Of a DNA stretch of 64,000 bases, positions 1 to 7,992 are shown one piece after another. The translations under genes were made by a program, and so were the position numbers. The DNA is from GCA-2686265 sp036010965 (GTDB lineage Bacteria > Planctomycetota > UBA1135 > GCA-002686595). Location of the stretch: contig DASCMO010000105.1 in assembly GCA_036010965.1 (NCBI GenBank), positions 1-64,000 on the forward strand, in the 5' to 3' direction. The stretch's first letter is position 1, and each line of letters starts with the position of its first letter. Below the pieces are notes generated by a model. That model was not told the DNA's origin. It searched no databases and was given only the letters and a program-made list of their open reading frames with translations.

Positions 1-317
1 CCGAGCGGGAACGAGGGCTTGTGGCCGACATCCCCCACCTTCGCCTTGATCTCGAGTACGGGCCGGGCGACCTGTCCGCGAGCAGCTCCATACCAGCGCA
101 AACGAAGCTTGCTCCGGACCGCGGCGCCGTTCACGTGGACGTGGTAGTCGTCGAAGCTCGGGGTGTCGAAGTAGACGTTGTTGATGTACCGCGGGGGGAA
201 GGCGACGCGGAAGTGTCCCGGGTGCACCTTGACCGCGAGCTCCACCTGCGACAGCGCCCAGCACGGCGCGTGGAACTTTCGCTCGTAGCGGTAGTCGGCG
301 CCCTGGCTAATGGCCAC
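1..317 (-). CDS. VTC-domain protein (polyphosphate polymerase-like), 3' end cut by window edge
   Basis: A GTG start at 317 overlaps the last codons of the CotH gene in another frame, so the two are translationally coupled. About 105 residues are visible before the window ends. They match the N-terminal half of the VTC domain, the tunnel-fold catalytic domain of vacuolar transporter chaperone polyphosphate polymerases: YRYERKF near residue 9, then HPGHF, FPPRYINNVYFDTP, a basic KLRLRWYG strand and LEIKAK. The alternating basic residues on these strands form the phosphate-binding tunnel in known VTC domains. Bacterial VTC-domain proteins often sit beside CotH and DUF4956 genes, exactly as here. 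Polyphosphate synthesis is inferred from the family; the C-terminal half is not visible. Confidence 0.85.
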   Translation of the reverse strand, partial: MAISQGADYRYERKFHAPCWALSQVELAVKVHPGHFRVAFPPRYINNVYFDTPSFDDYHVHVNGAAVRSKLRLRWYGAARGQVARPVLEIKAKVGDVGHKPSFPL

Positions 318-2943
318 CCCCCGAGCCGAGCGCTCCACCTGTTTTCCCGTAGAGGATCTGCTGGATGTCCGAAGCGCGCTCGCGGATGGGATTCTGGCCG
401 ATCGTCACGGAACTCCCCTCCTCGATCAGGGAAAGCCGCCTCACGTTCACGGTCTCCAAGGCTCCCACGGAGAGGGTTCCCGGGCCGAACTCGCTCTTCT
501 TCTGGAACGCGACCAGGCCGAACTCGCAGTCAACCAGGCGCAGGTCGCTGACCAGCACGTTCGAGAGGTCCTTGCTTGCGAGACCGATGCGTGTCTGTTC
601 GACCACCAGGCCGGTGGCCGTCACGACGCTCGCTTCGCCGGCGCTGACGGCCTTGTCGCCGCACCTCCGGACGGTGACGCGATCGATGACGAGATCGCTG
701 CCGGAGACGTCGATCGAGTCGTTGCCGCTCCGCAGAAACGTTGTGTCGGAGATCGAACCCGTGCAAAAGTCCGCATCGAACGAGTCGCTGAAAGAGCCCA
801 CGAAGGTGCAGCCGTCCAGTTCGAACTCGCTGCGAACCAGGTTCAGTCCATCCTCACAGGTGTTCTCGAGCACCTGTACATGTCTGAGCAAGACAGGCGA
901 CTCATGAAAGGTCACCGCACCCGTGAGGGTCCAGCCATCCCGATCGGCGCTGGTCAGGTCCTCGAAAACGACCTGATCGAGAGACGACAGGCCCCCAGCC
1001 TGCAGGACGAAGAGGCCCTGGCCGGTGCCATCCGGGGAGTTGACGACGATGGGAGCGTCCTCCGTCCCCGTCCATCTCAGGGGCGAGCGGGAGAGGATCA
1101 TGGCGCCGCCAGTGAGCTGCAGCGTCGTGCCCGGCCCGCACTCGACGAGGAAACCGGACGGGATCACCATGTCGATGTCGATCCCGTGTTCACCGCCCGC
1201 GATCCAGATCGTGCCCGCGCTCTCGTCGAGGCGCAGGAACTCAAACTGGCCGATGTTCGGGGCCGCGCGGAGCAGATCCTCGGCGACCATCGGTCGTGGC
1301 AACTGGGCGTGGGGTGTGAGGGGGGCCCAGCGCTCGATCGAGGTACCCAGAATCCTGTAGGAAACAGCCAGCGGGCCCTCGGTCAGGAGGCCGTCAGCGA
1401 TGGTGGAGGGCAGAGCGACAGGAACCTGCGTGTAGCTCACCGTGGCGTCGCGGGCTCGCGGGCGGAGTGCCACGGTCGCGGGAAGCTCGATGACCTTTTC
1501 GCCCACCCGGAGCGCGAGAAGCTCGACGGGAAGGAACTGGGTCGCACCGACCTCCAGGACCGCCTGTCCCTCACCGACACTTCCGAGAAAGGCGTGCAGG
1601 CCTTTGGCGGGGGCCAGGGCCGATCGAATGTAGGCCTGGTTGCGGCGCAGGACCTCGGGCGAGAACTCGTAGTAGGGGAACTCCGTGTAGAGGACCGACA
1701 GCCTCTCGTCGAGCGCCGCTCGCTGCGACTCCAGCAAGTCCTCGAGGAAGGCGGGGGCGGAGACCCGCTCAAGCTCCGAGATGTACAGGGAGCAGAGCTC
1801 GAGATCCTGGAAGAACGAGCTGTTGAGTCGATCAAGGCGCGGAACGAAGACGCCGCGCCGGACTCGGTTTCCAAAGCCTGCAAGACTGAGAGAGCCGACC
1901 GGCTGGCCCGCGAGCATGTCAAAGGCGATCGGTTCGAGCCGGGACGAGACCGGGTTGTAGTAGAAGCGGATGTTGTTCCAGCGCGTGCCATGTTCGCCAC
2001 CTAAGAGGTCGATCAGAGCGAAGTACGTCGCGGTCTTCTTCAGGTCGAAGACCTTTCCCGTGACGAGTTCTCCGAGCCGAAAGCGGTGAAGGAGCGACAC
2101 CGCGGTCTTGTACTGGGCGCTGAGTGCCTCATCCGTCAGGGTGCGGGAAGACTGGAAGCCGTCGATCTCACTGGCGATGTACTGGCCGGAACCGCTCGGG
2201 TCGCTGCCGAGGAAGGGGCGGACCTGCTGGACGATCTCGTCCCACATCAGGTCTTCGTTGAAACGAATGATCGGGCCTTCGCGCCGCTCGTTGTGCTCGA
2301 TGAGGCGCTTCTCGAAGTGCTCCTCGATCGCGTAGATCCCCATCGGCTTGCCATTGACGGAGACGTCGAGGAAGTCGTAGCGCAGCGCGACAATCCCCTC
2401 TCGTCGCATGGCCTCCTGGGCGAACCACTCGAAGAGCCAGTTGCGGGTGCGCGGGTGATGAAGGGAGAACTGCTTCATGCCAAAGAGCGTGTTTCCGCCC
2501 TTGACCTTGACCCGATACGACCACTTGTCACCGAGGAGGTGTTCGACACCGTCGCCCTTGAGGCGCAACTTCACGTCGAACTCGTCGCCACCGTGCTTGA
2601 TGGTCGCCGGGACGAAGTCGTCGGGGCCCACTCTCAGGCTCCCGCGCTCGAGGGCGATCTGCCGCTGGTGCGCGAGCCTCTGCAGGTCTTCCCACTTGAT
2701 GTCGATCGCCAGGTGTTCAGGTTCGGCGAGGAGTGCTTTGAGACGGTTCTTGGGCCACTCGAGACCGCTGCGCAGGAAGGGCGTGACGGACTCCGCGAAG
2801 TAACCGTTCTTGTGCATCTTCGCGCCCGCGGCCAGGAGCGCGATCGACCAGAAGGCGGCCAGGGCGCAGAGGAGGAGGAGCCGGCGGTTCTTCCTGAGCC
2901 GGGCGGGGGGGGAGGTCCCGTTGGCCGCGCGCTGGATCTCCAT
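307..2943 (-). CDS. CotH-like kinase-fold protein with C-terminal parallel beta-helix
   Basis: 878 residues. An N-terminal membrane anchor (about residues 20-42, LLLLCALAAFWSIALLAAGA) is followed by a CotH domain at about 80-440. Typical stretches are 'RLKGDG', 'FSLHHPRTRN', 'MGIYAIEEHFEKRL', the WNNIRFYYNP segment and the IAFDM segment near the catalytic aspartate. CotH proteins are atypical kinases of the spore-coat CotH type. The region from about 590 to the end reads as repeated right-handed beta-helix rungs (DGLNLVRSEFELDGCTF, DSIDVSGSDLVIDRVTV), probably carbohydrate-binding. The ATG at 2943 directly abuts the stop of the upstream DUF4956 gene, and the downstream VTC gene overlaps its end, giving a three-gene operon. 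Kinase activity and substrate are not shown by the sequence. Confidence 0.85.
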   Translation of the reverse strand: MEIQRAANGTSPPARLRKNRRLLLLCALAAFWSIALLAAGAKMHKNGYFAESVTPFLRSGLEWPKNRLKALLAEPEHLAIDIKWEDLQRLAHQRQIALERGSLRVGPDDFVPATIKHGGDEFDVKLRLKGDGVEHLLGDKWSYRVKVKGGNTLFGMKQFSLHHPRTRNWLFEWFAQEAMRREGIVALRYDFLDVSVNGKPMGIYAIEEHFEKRLIEHNERREGPIIRFNEDLMWDEIVQQVRPFLGSDPSGSGQYIASEIDGFQSSRTLTDEALSAQYKTAVSLLHRFRLGELVTGKVFDLKKTATYFALIDLLGGEHGTRWNNIRFYYNPVSSRLEPIAFDMLAGQPVGSLSLAGFGNRVRRGVFVPRLDRLNSSFFQDLELCSLYISELERVSAPAFLEDLLESQRAALDERLSVLYTEFPYYEFSPEVLRRNQAYIRSALAPAKGLHAFLGSVGEGQAVLEVGATQFLPVELLALRVGEKVIELPATVALRPRARDATVSYTQVPVALPSTIADGLLTEGPLAVSYRILGTSIERWAPLTPHAQLPRPMVAEDLLRAAPNIGQFEFLRLDESAGTIWIAGGEHGIDIDMVIPSGFLVECGPGTTLQLTGGAMILSRSPLRWTGTEDAPIVVNSPDGTGQGLFVLQAGGLSSLDQVVFEDLTSADRDGWTLTGAVTFHESPVLLRHVQVLENTCEDGLNLVRSEFELDGCTFVGSFSDSFDADFCTGSISDTTFLRSGNDSIDVSGSDLVIDRVTVRRCGDKAVSAGEASVVTATGLVVEQTRIGLASKDLSNVLVSDLRLVDCEFGLVAFQKKSEFGPGTLSVGALETVNVRRLSLIEEGSSVTIGQNPIRERASDIQQILYGKTGGALGSGGGH

Positions 2944-3627
2944 TCACGCCAGCCCTTCGTTGTCCACGAAGCTGACCGTGACGGTTTCGCTCTCCCGGCG
3001 TAGGGCGCTCTTGGCCTGTTCGAGCTTGCCGTAGTCGTCGAACTGGACCCGGAACGAGGCTTCCAGCGCCTCTTCGGATTCATCGAATCGCACGAGGCTC
3101 AGTCCCGAGCAGTGCTCCCGCAACAGGGCCGTGACTCGCTCCAGGCTGAGCCGGGGAGCACCCGCCTGACCTACGACCAGGTAGAGGCTGCTCTGCTCCC
3201 CGCTCTCGCCAGCCTTGGCACGAAGACTGATCATGGCGATGACCACCCCCGTACCGAGGATCGTGATGAGCCTCTGATCGGCGCCGAGGCCCAGACCGAT
3301 CGCGATCGTCAGGAACAGAAAGGCGAGCTCCTCGGGCTCCTTGATGGCTGTACGAAAGCGGACGATGGAGAGCGCGCCGACGAGCCCTAGTGACAGGGCC
3401 AGGGACGACTTCACGATCGTGATGATGATCATCGTCGTCATGCCAATCGTCGCGAAGTTGCGGGCTAGGCTCTTTCGATTGGAGAGCGAGCGCCCGAAAC
3501 GGACGTAGACGAGCGAGACCATGTACGAGAGCAGCGCGACCAGCCCCAGGTTCAGCAGGAATCCAGGGATGGAAATGGCGGGAACCGCCGTCGAGAAGCT
3601 GTCAGTGATGGATTGCGTTGCGCCCAT
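2944..3627 (-). CDS. DUF4956 domain membrane protein
   Basis: 227 residues from the ATG at 3627, preceded by an AAAGGG ribosome-binding sequence. A longer open frame upstream has no signal or domain and is rejected. Several hydrophobic helices occupy about 18-125 (for example GFLLNLGLVALLSYMVSLVY), with the family-typical segment LVGALSIVRFRTAIKEPEEL near 90. A soluble alpha/beta C-terminal domain of about 80 residues ends in VSFVDNEGLA. DUF4956 proteins are usually encoded with VTC-domain and CotH genes, and the same order is seen here, with zero spacing to CotH. The function of the family is unknown; a membrane partner for the CotH or VTC protein is an inference. Confidence 0.85.
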   Translation of the reverse strand: MGATQSITDSFSTAVPAISIPGFLLNLGLVALLSYMVSLVYVRFGRSLSNRKSLARNFATIGMTTMIIITIVKSSLALSLGLVGALSIVRFRTAIKEPEELAFLFLTIAIGLGLGADQRLITILGTGVVIAMISLRAKAGESGEQSSLYLVVGQAGAPRLSLERVTALLREHCSGLSLVRFDESEEALEASFRVQFDDYGKLEQAKSALRRESETVTVSFVDNEGLA

Positions 3628-4273
3628 ACCCTTTGCATTCAGCGGCCAGAGTGGGGGAGACCATCGGAACCAAGCGGATGGACTCGCAGGTACATGAGGG
3701 TAGTCGATGGGCCCGGATTTTGAAAAGGCCACTCCCTGGGGCGCGCAGGGCGCCGCCCACGAACTGATGGAGGAGGCGCTCGGGTACAGCGGATGGCGTG
3801 GTGCGGGTGGACATCGTCTCGCGCAGGCGGCAGGTTGGTTGGCAGGTGAGGCGAGGGCGGAGCCCGTGGGCTCGCGACAACCCCTGCGAATAAAGAGTGA
3901 GTACCCCCCGTGGACAGGAAGAGAAGTAAAGAGCCCAGCGACAACGAGAGGCCCGCGGGCACCCTGGACGAACTGGACCTGAGGGCCCGCGCACTGGAAC
4001 GCGACGGGGCCAATGCGACACCGCCCCGTGGGCGCGACGAGGGGCCCCACGACGCGACACCTTCCGCGCACGACTCGCTGCAACACGAACTAGACATCTG
4101 CGAGCGTCTGCTCGAGGACTGCCGTCGGGAATGGGGGGCCGCGAACCAGACCGGAACGGACTCCTGAACCGGGACCGCCCGCGGGGAGAACCAGGTCACG
4201 ACGGCCTTGTGGCTGCCAAGCCGTCCTCGAGAATGGCGTGGCAGCACCCGACGCATGGCACTCCAATGAACCG
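3628..4273. other. Intergenic region between the divergent DUF4956 and Rieske genes
   Basis: About 650 bases lie between the start of the leftward DUF4956 gene and the start of the Rieske gene. The only coding candidate is a weak 85-codon frame at 3910-4167, listed separately. I see no convincing promoter boxes, tRNA or terminator. Both flanking transcription units must start in this region. Confidence 0.5.
3910..4167 (+). CDS. Possible small hydrophilic protein, unrecognised
   Basis: An 85-codon frame opens with GTG. It is rich in Asp, Glu and Arg, and ends in a plausible amphipathic helix (SLQHELDICERLLEDCRREWG). Third positions are mostly G or C, as in neighbouring genes, but the region is G+C rich in general. 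No clear ribosome-binding site precedes it and no family is recognised. It may be a real small gene or only an open frame within the intergenic region. Confidence 0.3.
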   Translation: MDRKRSKEPSDNERPAGTLDELDLRARALERDGANATPPRGRDEGPHDATPSAHDSLQHELDICERLLEDCRREWGAANQTGTDS

Positions 4274-6019
4274 ATGAGCGCCGATAGCCAACCGAGGAGG
4301 GAAGACTGGCGCCCCCTCGCGCCCCTCGCCGAGCTGGCGGTCCCCAGCCTCTCGACCTTCAAGATCGACGGCCGGCAGCTTGCCGCCGGCCGCACCGCGG
4401 ACGGAGAGCCCTTCGCCGTGGACAACCGCTGCCCACACGAGGGCTATCCACTCGCCTCGGGTTACCTGGCGGACTGTTCGCTCACCTGCGCCTGGCACAA
4501 CTGGAAGTTCGACGTGCGCGACGGGTCATGCACCCTGGGCGGAGAGGGCGTGCGAGCTTTCGGCGTGCGCGTGCGCGAAGGGGTCGTGGAGGTCGACTTC
4601 ACCGAACCTGAGTTCGCGGATCTCGCGCCCGGCCTGCTCGAGAGCTTCGCCGAGGGCATCCGCAGGCACGAGAACGGCCGCGCACTCCGCGACGGCGTTC
4701 GACTCCTGCAAGGCGGCTACGACCCCTGGCGCCTGCTCGCGGACGTGGCGACCCTGGACGCACGACACGCGGAGTACGGCACGACCCACGCCCTGGCCGT
4801 GGCCGCAGACTGTGGGCGCGTGCTCGAGCGCCTCGGTGGCGTCGAGGGGATGTACGCCATCGCACCCGCGATCGACCTGTGCGGCGAGGCGAATCGGCGC
4901 CTCCCTCCGCGGCTCTTCCCCGAGTCGATCCCCGACGGCGATGAAGCGGCGTTGGTGGAAGCCGTCGAAGAGGAAGACGCCGTGCGCGCCGAAGGGCTCC
5001 TGCGAGGGGCATTCGACGCGGGCGTCGAAGTGGGGGCGATCGAGGGCTGGATGTACACGGTGCTCTCCCGCCACTTCACGAGCTTCGGCCACCAGCTGAT
5101 CTACATGGTGAAGGCCCAGGAGCTGTGCGGGCGCGTGGACGCGAGCTACGCGAAGGACCTCTACTCCTCCCTTCTCCATAGCACCGTACTCGCGACCCGC
5201 GAGGACACCCTGCCCTACTGGGAGAGCCACTCGCGCCGCCTGACCGCCCTGGCGGGCGACCTGCCGGCCTACTTCGAGCGCCAGGGCTCCGCCGAGGAGT
5301 TCGAGACCGGAGCGACCCGCGACGCCGTCCTCGACGGCAGCGTGGACGAGGCCTTCGCCGCGATCCGCGAACCCCTGGAACGCGGCGTCGCGGCGGGCCG
5401 CATCGCCCGCGCGCTGGTCGGGGCGGCTGCCGAGCGACTCATGCGCTTCGATGTGGAAATCGAACGCGATCCGATGGTCGCCGAGAACTGGCTCTGGGCC
5501 ACCCACCGATTCACCTTCGCCTGCGCTGTCCGCCACGCCGTCGAGCGCTGTCCCTCACCCGAGGCACTCCGTTTCCTCTTCCAGGCCGCGGCCTTCGTCC
5601 ACACCGGTCGGGGTATGGACCTCGCCCTGGCCGAACGGCTCGACCCGCCGGCCGTCGACTCGGACGCCGAAGGAATCCTCGCGGCCATCGGGGAGCGGCG
5701 CTGCGAGGTAGCCGTCGCGCGAGTGCGGGGCTACCTGCGCTCGAACCGCCCGCTCGAACCCCTCACCCATGCCCTTCAAGACCTCTGCCTGCGCGACATC
5801 GTCGTGCGACCGATCGTTGTCGCGCACGTGATCAAGACCTGTTTCGCGGCACTCGAGGAGACGGCCGCGCTCGAAGGGCACCCCGACCGGGAAGGACCTC
5901 TCTCGGCGGTCGTGCGCATGCTGACCTCTCCGCTCGCAGAACGCCGCGTCGAACAACTCGTGACAACCTCGATCCGCTGGGTCGACGGAGGGCACGTGCC
6001 GCGCAAACTCACCCAGTGA
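4274..6019 (+). CDS. Rieske [2Fe-2S] protein with large helical C-terminal domain
   Basis: 581 residues from the ATG at 4274; a GTG at 4238 is an alternative start. Residues about 15-105 form a Rieske ferredoxin domain with the full cluster motif: Cys53-x-His55, 16 residues, then Cys72-x2-His75 (CPHEG and CAWH). The remaining roughly 470 residues are mainly helical, with His-containing segments such as YGTTHALAVAADCGRVLE, RHFTSFGHQLIYMVKAQEL and SLLHSTVLATRED. These loosely recall questin-oxidase-like (Baeyer-Villiger type) proteins, but I cannot assign the domain. No catalytic non-haem iron domain of the usual ring-hydroxylating type is evident. An oxidoreductase role is inferred from the Rieske domain only. 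It converges on gmhA, 62 bases away. Confidence 0.75.
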   Translation: MSADSQPRREDWRPLAPLAELAVPSLSTFKIDGRQLAAGRTADGEPFAVDNRCPHEGYPLASGYLADCSLTCAWHNWKFDVRDGSCTLGGEGVRAFGVRVREGVVEVDFTEPEFADLAPGLLESFAEGIRRHENGRALRDGVRLLQGGYDPWRLLADVATLDARHAEYGTTHALAVAADCGRVLERLGGVEGMYAIAPAIDLCGEANRRLPPRLFPESIPDGDEAALVEAVEEEDAVRAEGLLRGAFDAGVEVGAIEGWMYTVLSRHFTSFGHQLIYMVKAQELCGRVDASYAKDLYSSLLHSTVLATREDTLPYWESHSRRLTALAGDLPAYFERQGSAEEFETGATRDAVLDGSVDEAFAAIREPLERGVAAGRIARALVGAAAERLMRFDVEIERDPMVAENWLWATHRFTFACAVRHAVERCPSPEALRFLFQAAAFVHTGRGMDLALAERLDPPAVDSDAEGILAAIGERRCEVAVARVRGYLRSNRPLEPLTHALQDLCLRDIVVRPIVVAHVIKTCFAALEETAALEGHPDREGPLSAVVRMLTSPLAERRVEQLVTTSIRWVDGGHVPRKLTQ

Positions 6020-6081
6020 TCCAGTTCGCCGCCGATGCTCTCCTCGCCCAGATCAGGGCAGGGTAGATACCCCATTGAGAG

Positions 6082-6705
6082 TTAGCCTGCGTGCTGGGAG
6101 TCTCCTCCGCCATGTCCGTAGTTCTGCGGGAACAAGTGCCTCTCCACGGCCTCGATCACGATGTGGAGGACCTTGATGTGGAGCTCCTGGATCCTGTCGC
6201 TCGTCCGGGCCAGGGGGACCACGATCGCGAGGTCGGCCAGGGCCCGCGCGGGCCCGCCGTCGCCGCCCAGGAGGGCCACGCTGTGGACCCCGCGGTCGCG
6301 CGCCCGTTCGAGGGCGCGCAGGATGTTCGGGGAGCGGCCGCTGGTGGAGATCGCCACCAGCAGGTCGCCGGGCTTCCCCTGCGCCTCGACCTGGCGGGCG
6401 AAGACCTCCTCGAAGCCGAAGTCGTTGGAGATGCAGGTCAGATGACTGGGATCCGAGAAGGAGAGCGCGGGCAAGGGCCTGCGGTCGGAACGAAACCGGC
6501 CCGTCCACTCCTCTGCGAAGTGCATGGCATCGCACATGCTCCCGCCGTTGCCGCAGGAGAGCAGTCTGCCGCCCGCATCGAGGGTCTCGGCCGCGGCTGC
6601 GGCGAAGGCCTCGACGCCCGCCATGGCGTCATCATCGGCCAGGAAGGCCTCGAGCGTCGCTCGGGCCTCCTCGAATGCGGCACGAATGGGGTCGGAAGCG
6701 GTCAT
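6082..6705 (-). CDS. gmhA: Phosphoheptose isomerase (SIS domain)
   Basis: 207 residues from the ATG at 6705. A longer frame upstream lacks any matching N-terminus. This is a SIS-domain sugar isomerase converting sedoheptulose 7-phosphate to glycero-manno-heptose 7-phosphate, the first step to the heptose of lipopolysaccharide. Visible signatures are LLSCGNGGSMCDAMHFAEE, the GR following it, ISNDFGFEEVFARQVEA, the phosphate loop VAISTSGRSPNILRAL, and the C-terminal ELHIKVLHIVIEAVE helix bearing metal-ligand positions. The length matches GmhA (190-210). The gene stands alone here; other heptose genes are not in the window. A related DiaA-like role is possible but less likely, given the conserved heptose isomerase motifs. 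Confidence 0.9.
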   Translation of the reverse strand: MTASDPIRAAFEEARATLEAFLADDDAMAGVEAFAAAAAETLDAGGRLLSCGNGGSMCDAMHFAEEWTGRFRSDRRPLPALSFSDPSHLTCISNDFGFEEVFARQVEAQGKPGDLLVAISTSGRSPNILRALERARDRGVHSVALLGGDGGPARALADLAIVVPLARTSDRIQELHIKVLHIVIEAVERHLFPQNYGHGGGDSQHAG

Positions 6706-6901
6706 CTTGAAGCCTCGCCGGCGATCGCATTGTGTCGGCCCGGCGGTGGGGACCACAAGCGCCCAGCACCCCAATCGAGAGAATCGGCGCCTCCGGCTCT
6801 GAACAAGCGTGAAGCGCTGGTTCGGGTAGAGGCGCTGGAGGCCCCCCGTCCGGGGTGGAAGTGACCCATCGCAAGACCACGACTGACGAAAAAGGAGATA
6901 G

Positions 6902-7279
6902 ATGAACCGCCTCGGGACCATCCTCAGAACAGCGCGAGGGAGCGAATCACGCGTTCAGTTCGCACGCCGCCTGGAACTCTCCTACACCTTCGTGCGTGCC
7001 CTGGAGCACGGCCAGCGCTTCCCATCGGATCCGGTGCTGAAGAGGATCGCGGAGGTCTTGCGGCTCGACTCGGCAGAACTGCTGCTCGCCGCCTACTGCG
7101 ACCGCTCCCCGAGCCTGGCGGCGGTCTTGACCTCCCGCGGGTTGACCCTCCCGGCGGGCGTGGAGTCCACGCCAGAGAGCGTGCCCGCACCTCGCGGAGC
7201 GCCGCCGGTGGCGCCCGCGCCGGCCGTGGCGCCGACCCAGCCGGCCTGGCAGCCCGCTCCGGCTATCCGACCTTTCTGA
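6902..7279 (+). CDS. XRE-family helix-turn-helix regulator
   Basis: 125 residues, preceded by a strong AAGGAG ribosome-binding site 5 bases before the ATG. Residues 1-65 form a lambda-repressor-like helix-turn-helix (LGTILRTARGSESRVQFARR, then LSYTFVRALEHGQRFPSDPVLKRIAEVL). The C-terminal 45 residues are a Pro/Ala-rich disordered tail with no ligand domain. It is divergent from gmhA and lies 76 bases before the HMA-protein gene. Its targets are unknown. Confidence 0.85.
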   Translation: MNRLGTILRTARGSESRVQFARRLELSYTFVRALEHGQRFPSDPVLKRIAEVLRLDSAELLLAAYCDRSPSLAAVLTSRGLTLPAGVESTPESVPAPRGAPPVAPAPAVAPTQPAWQPAPAIRPF

Positions 7280-7355
7280 GTGGACGCGAAGACGCGTAGG
7301 GTTGACGGATGGGGCCTGCTGACCGACAAGTCGTGACGGCCCGGAGCCACCCCTT

Positions 7356-7706
7356 ATGAAGATCCTCTCCCTCCTCGTGCTCTCCAGCGCTGGTGCCTGG
7401 CTGGGCTATGTCGCGCTCCATGCGCCAGAGCCCGACTACACGCCGCCCACCCTGCGCGTCCCCGTGCGGATCGAGACCGAGGCCGAGCCGGGCCAGACCA
7501 TGCGAGCGTTCGAAGTCGAGGGCATGTGCTGCGAGAGCTGCACCCACAAGCTGTACCGGTCCCTGCTGGCGGTTGAGGGCGTGGGCGAGGCGGCGGTGGA
7601 CTTCGAGAGCGCGAGGGCATGGGCACTCGCGCGGGTGGAGGTGCCCGTCGCGCGGCTGCTCACCGCCCTGCACTTCGACAAGTACTCCGCCAGCGTGCGG
7701 GAGTAG
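7356..7706 (+). CDS. Membrane-anchored heavy-metal-associated (HMA) domain protein
   Basis: 116 residues. An N-terminal hydrophobic segment (ILSLLVLSSAGAWLGYVAL) is followed by a short linker and one HMA fold at about 48-115. The metal-binding loop reads GMCCESC, which keeps the Cys-x2-Cys pair of copper chaperones and P-type ATPase HMA domains and adds a neighbouring Cys. The following beta-alpha-beta pattern (LLAVEGVGEAAVDFESARAWA) is typical. A role in binding or passing on a soft metal such as copper at the outer face of the membrane is inferred. No transporter gene is adjacent; the next gene is a small membrane protein seven bases on, probably co-transcribed. Confidence 0.8.
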   Translation: MKILSLLVLSSAGAWLGYVALHAPEPDYTPPTLRVPVRIETEAEPGQTMRAFEVEGMCCESCTHKLYRSLLAVEGVGEAAVDFESARAWALARVEVPVARLLTALHFDKYSASVRE

Positions 7707-7712
7707 GGCGAG

Positions 7713-7979
7713 TTGGACCCCGCGCGGACCACCGGCACCCATCGGCGCCGTCTCGCGCTGCTGCTGTTCGCCTGTGGGATCGCCCTCTTGGTCTGGGCTG
7801 TCTTCGCCTTCTGCGCGGCCGGGCTCGGCGGCCCGCCCGACGAGATGCATTTCGCCAACCGCCGCCCCTACAACGAGGTCAAGCGCTCCGTGCACGCCGC
7901 ATTCCCGGGCCTCTTGCTGCGCGGCCTCGGCGGTCTCTTGCTCCTGCGTCTGGGCGTCCTGCTGCGCCGCGACGCCTGA
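7713..7979 (+). CDS. Small two-helix membrane protein, unrecognised
   Basis: 88 residues from a TTG start six bases after the HMA gene stop, so the two are probably one operon. Two hydrophobic helices are visible, about 13-35 (LALLLFACGIALLVWAVFAF) and 65-82 (FPGLLLRGLGGLLLLRLGVL), joined by a polar loop. No domain is recognised. It could help to place the HMA protein at the membrane, but that rests on adjacency alone. Confidence 0.6.
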   Translation: MDPARTTGTHRRRLALLLFACGIALLVWAVFAFCAAGLGGPPDEMHFANRRPYNEVKRSVHAAFPGLLLRGLGGLLLLRLGVLLRRDA

Positions 7980-7992
7980 GCCGCTCCGCGCT

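Noticed and set aside
310..2004. Long plus-strand open frame opposite the CotH gene
   Set aside because: It is the complementary shadow of a clear CotH/beta-helix gene; its translation is low-complexity and has no domain or ribosome-binding site.
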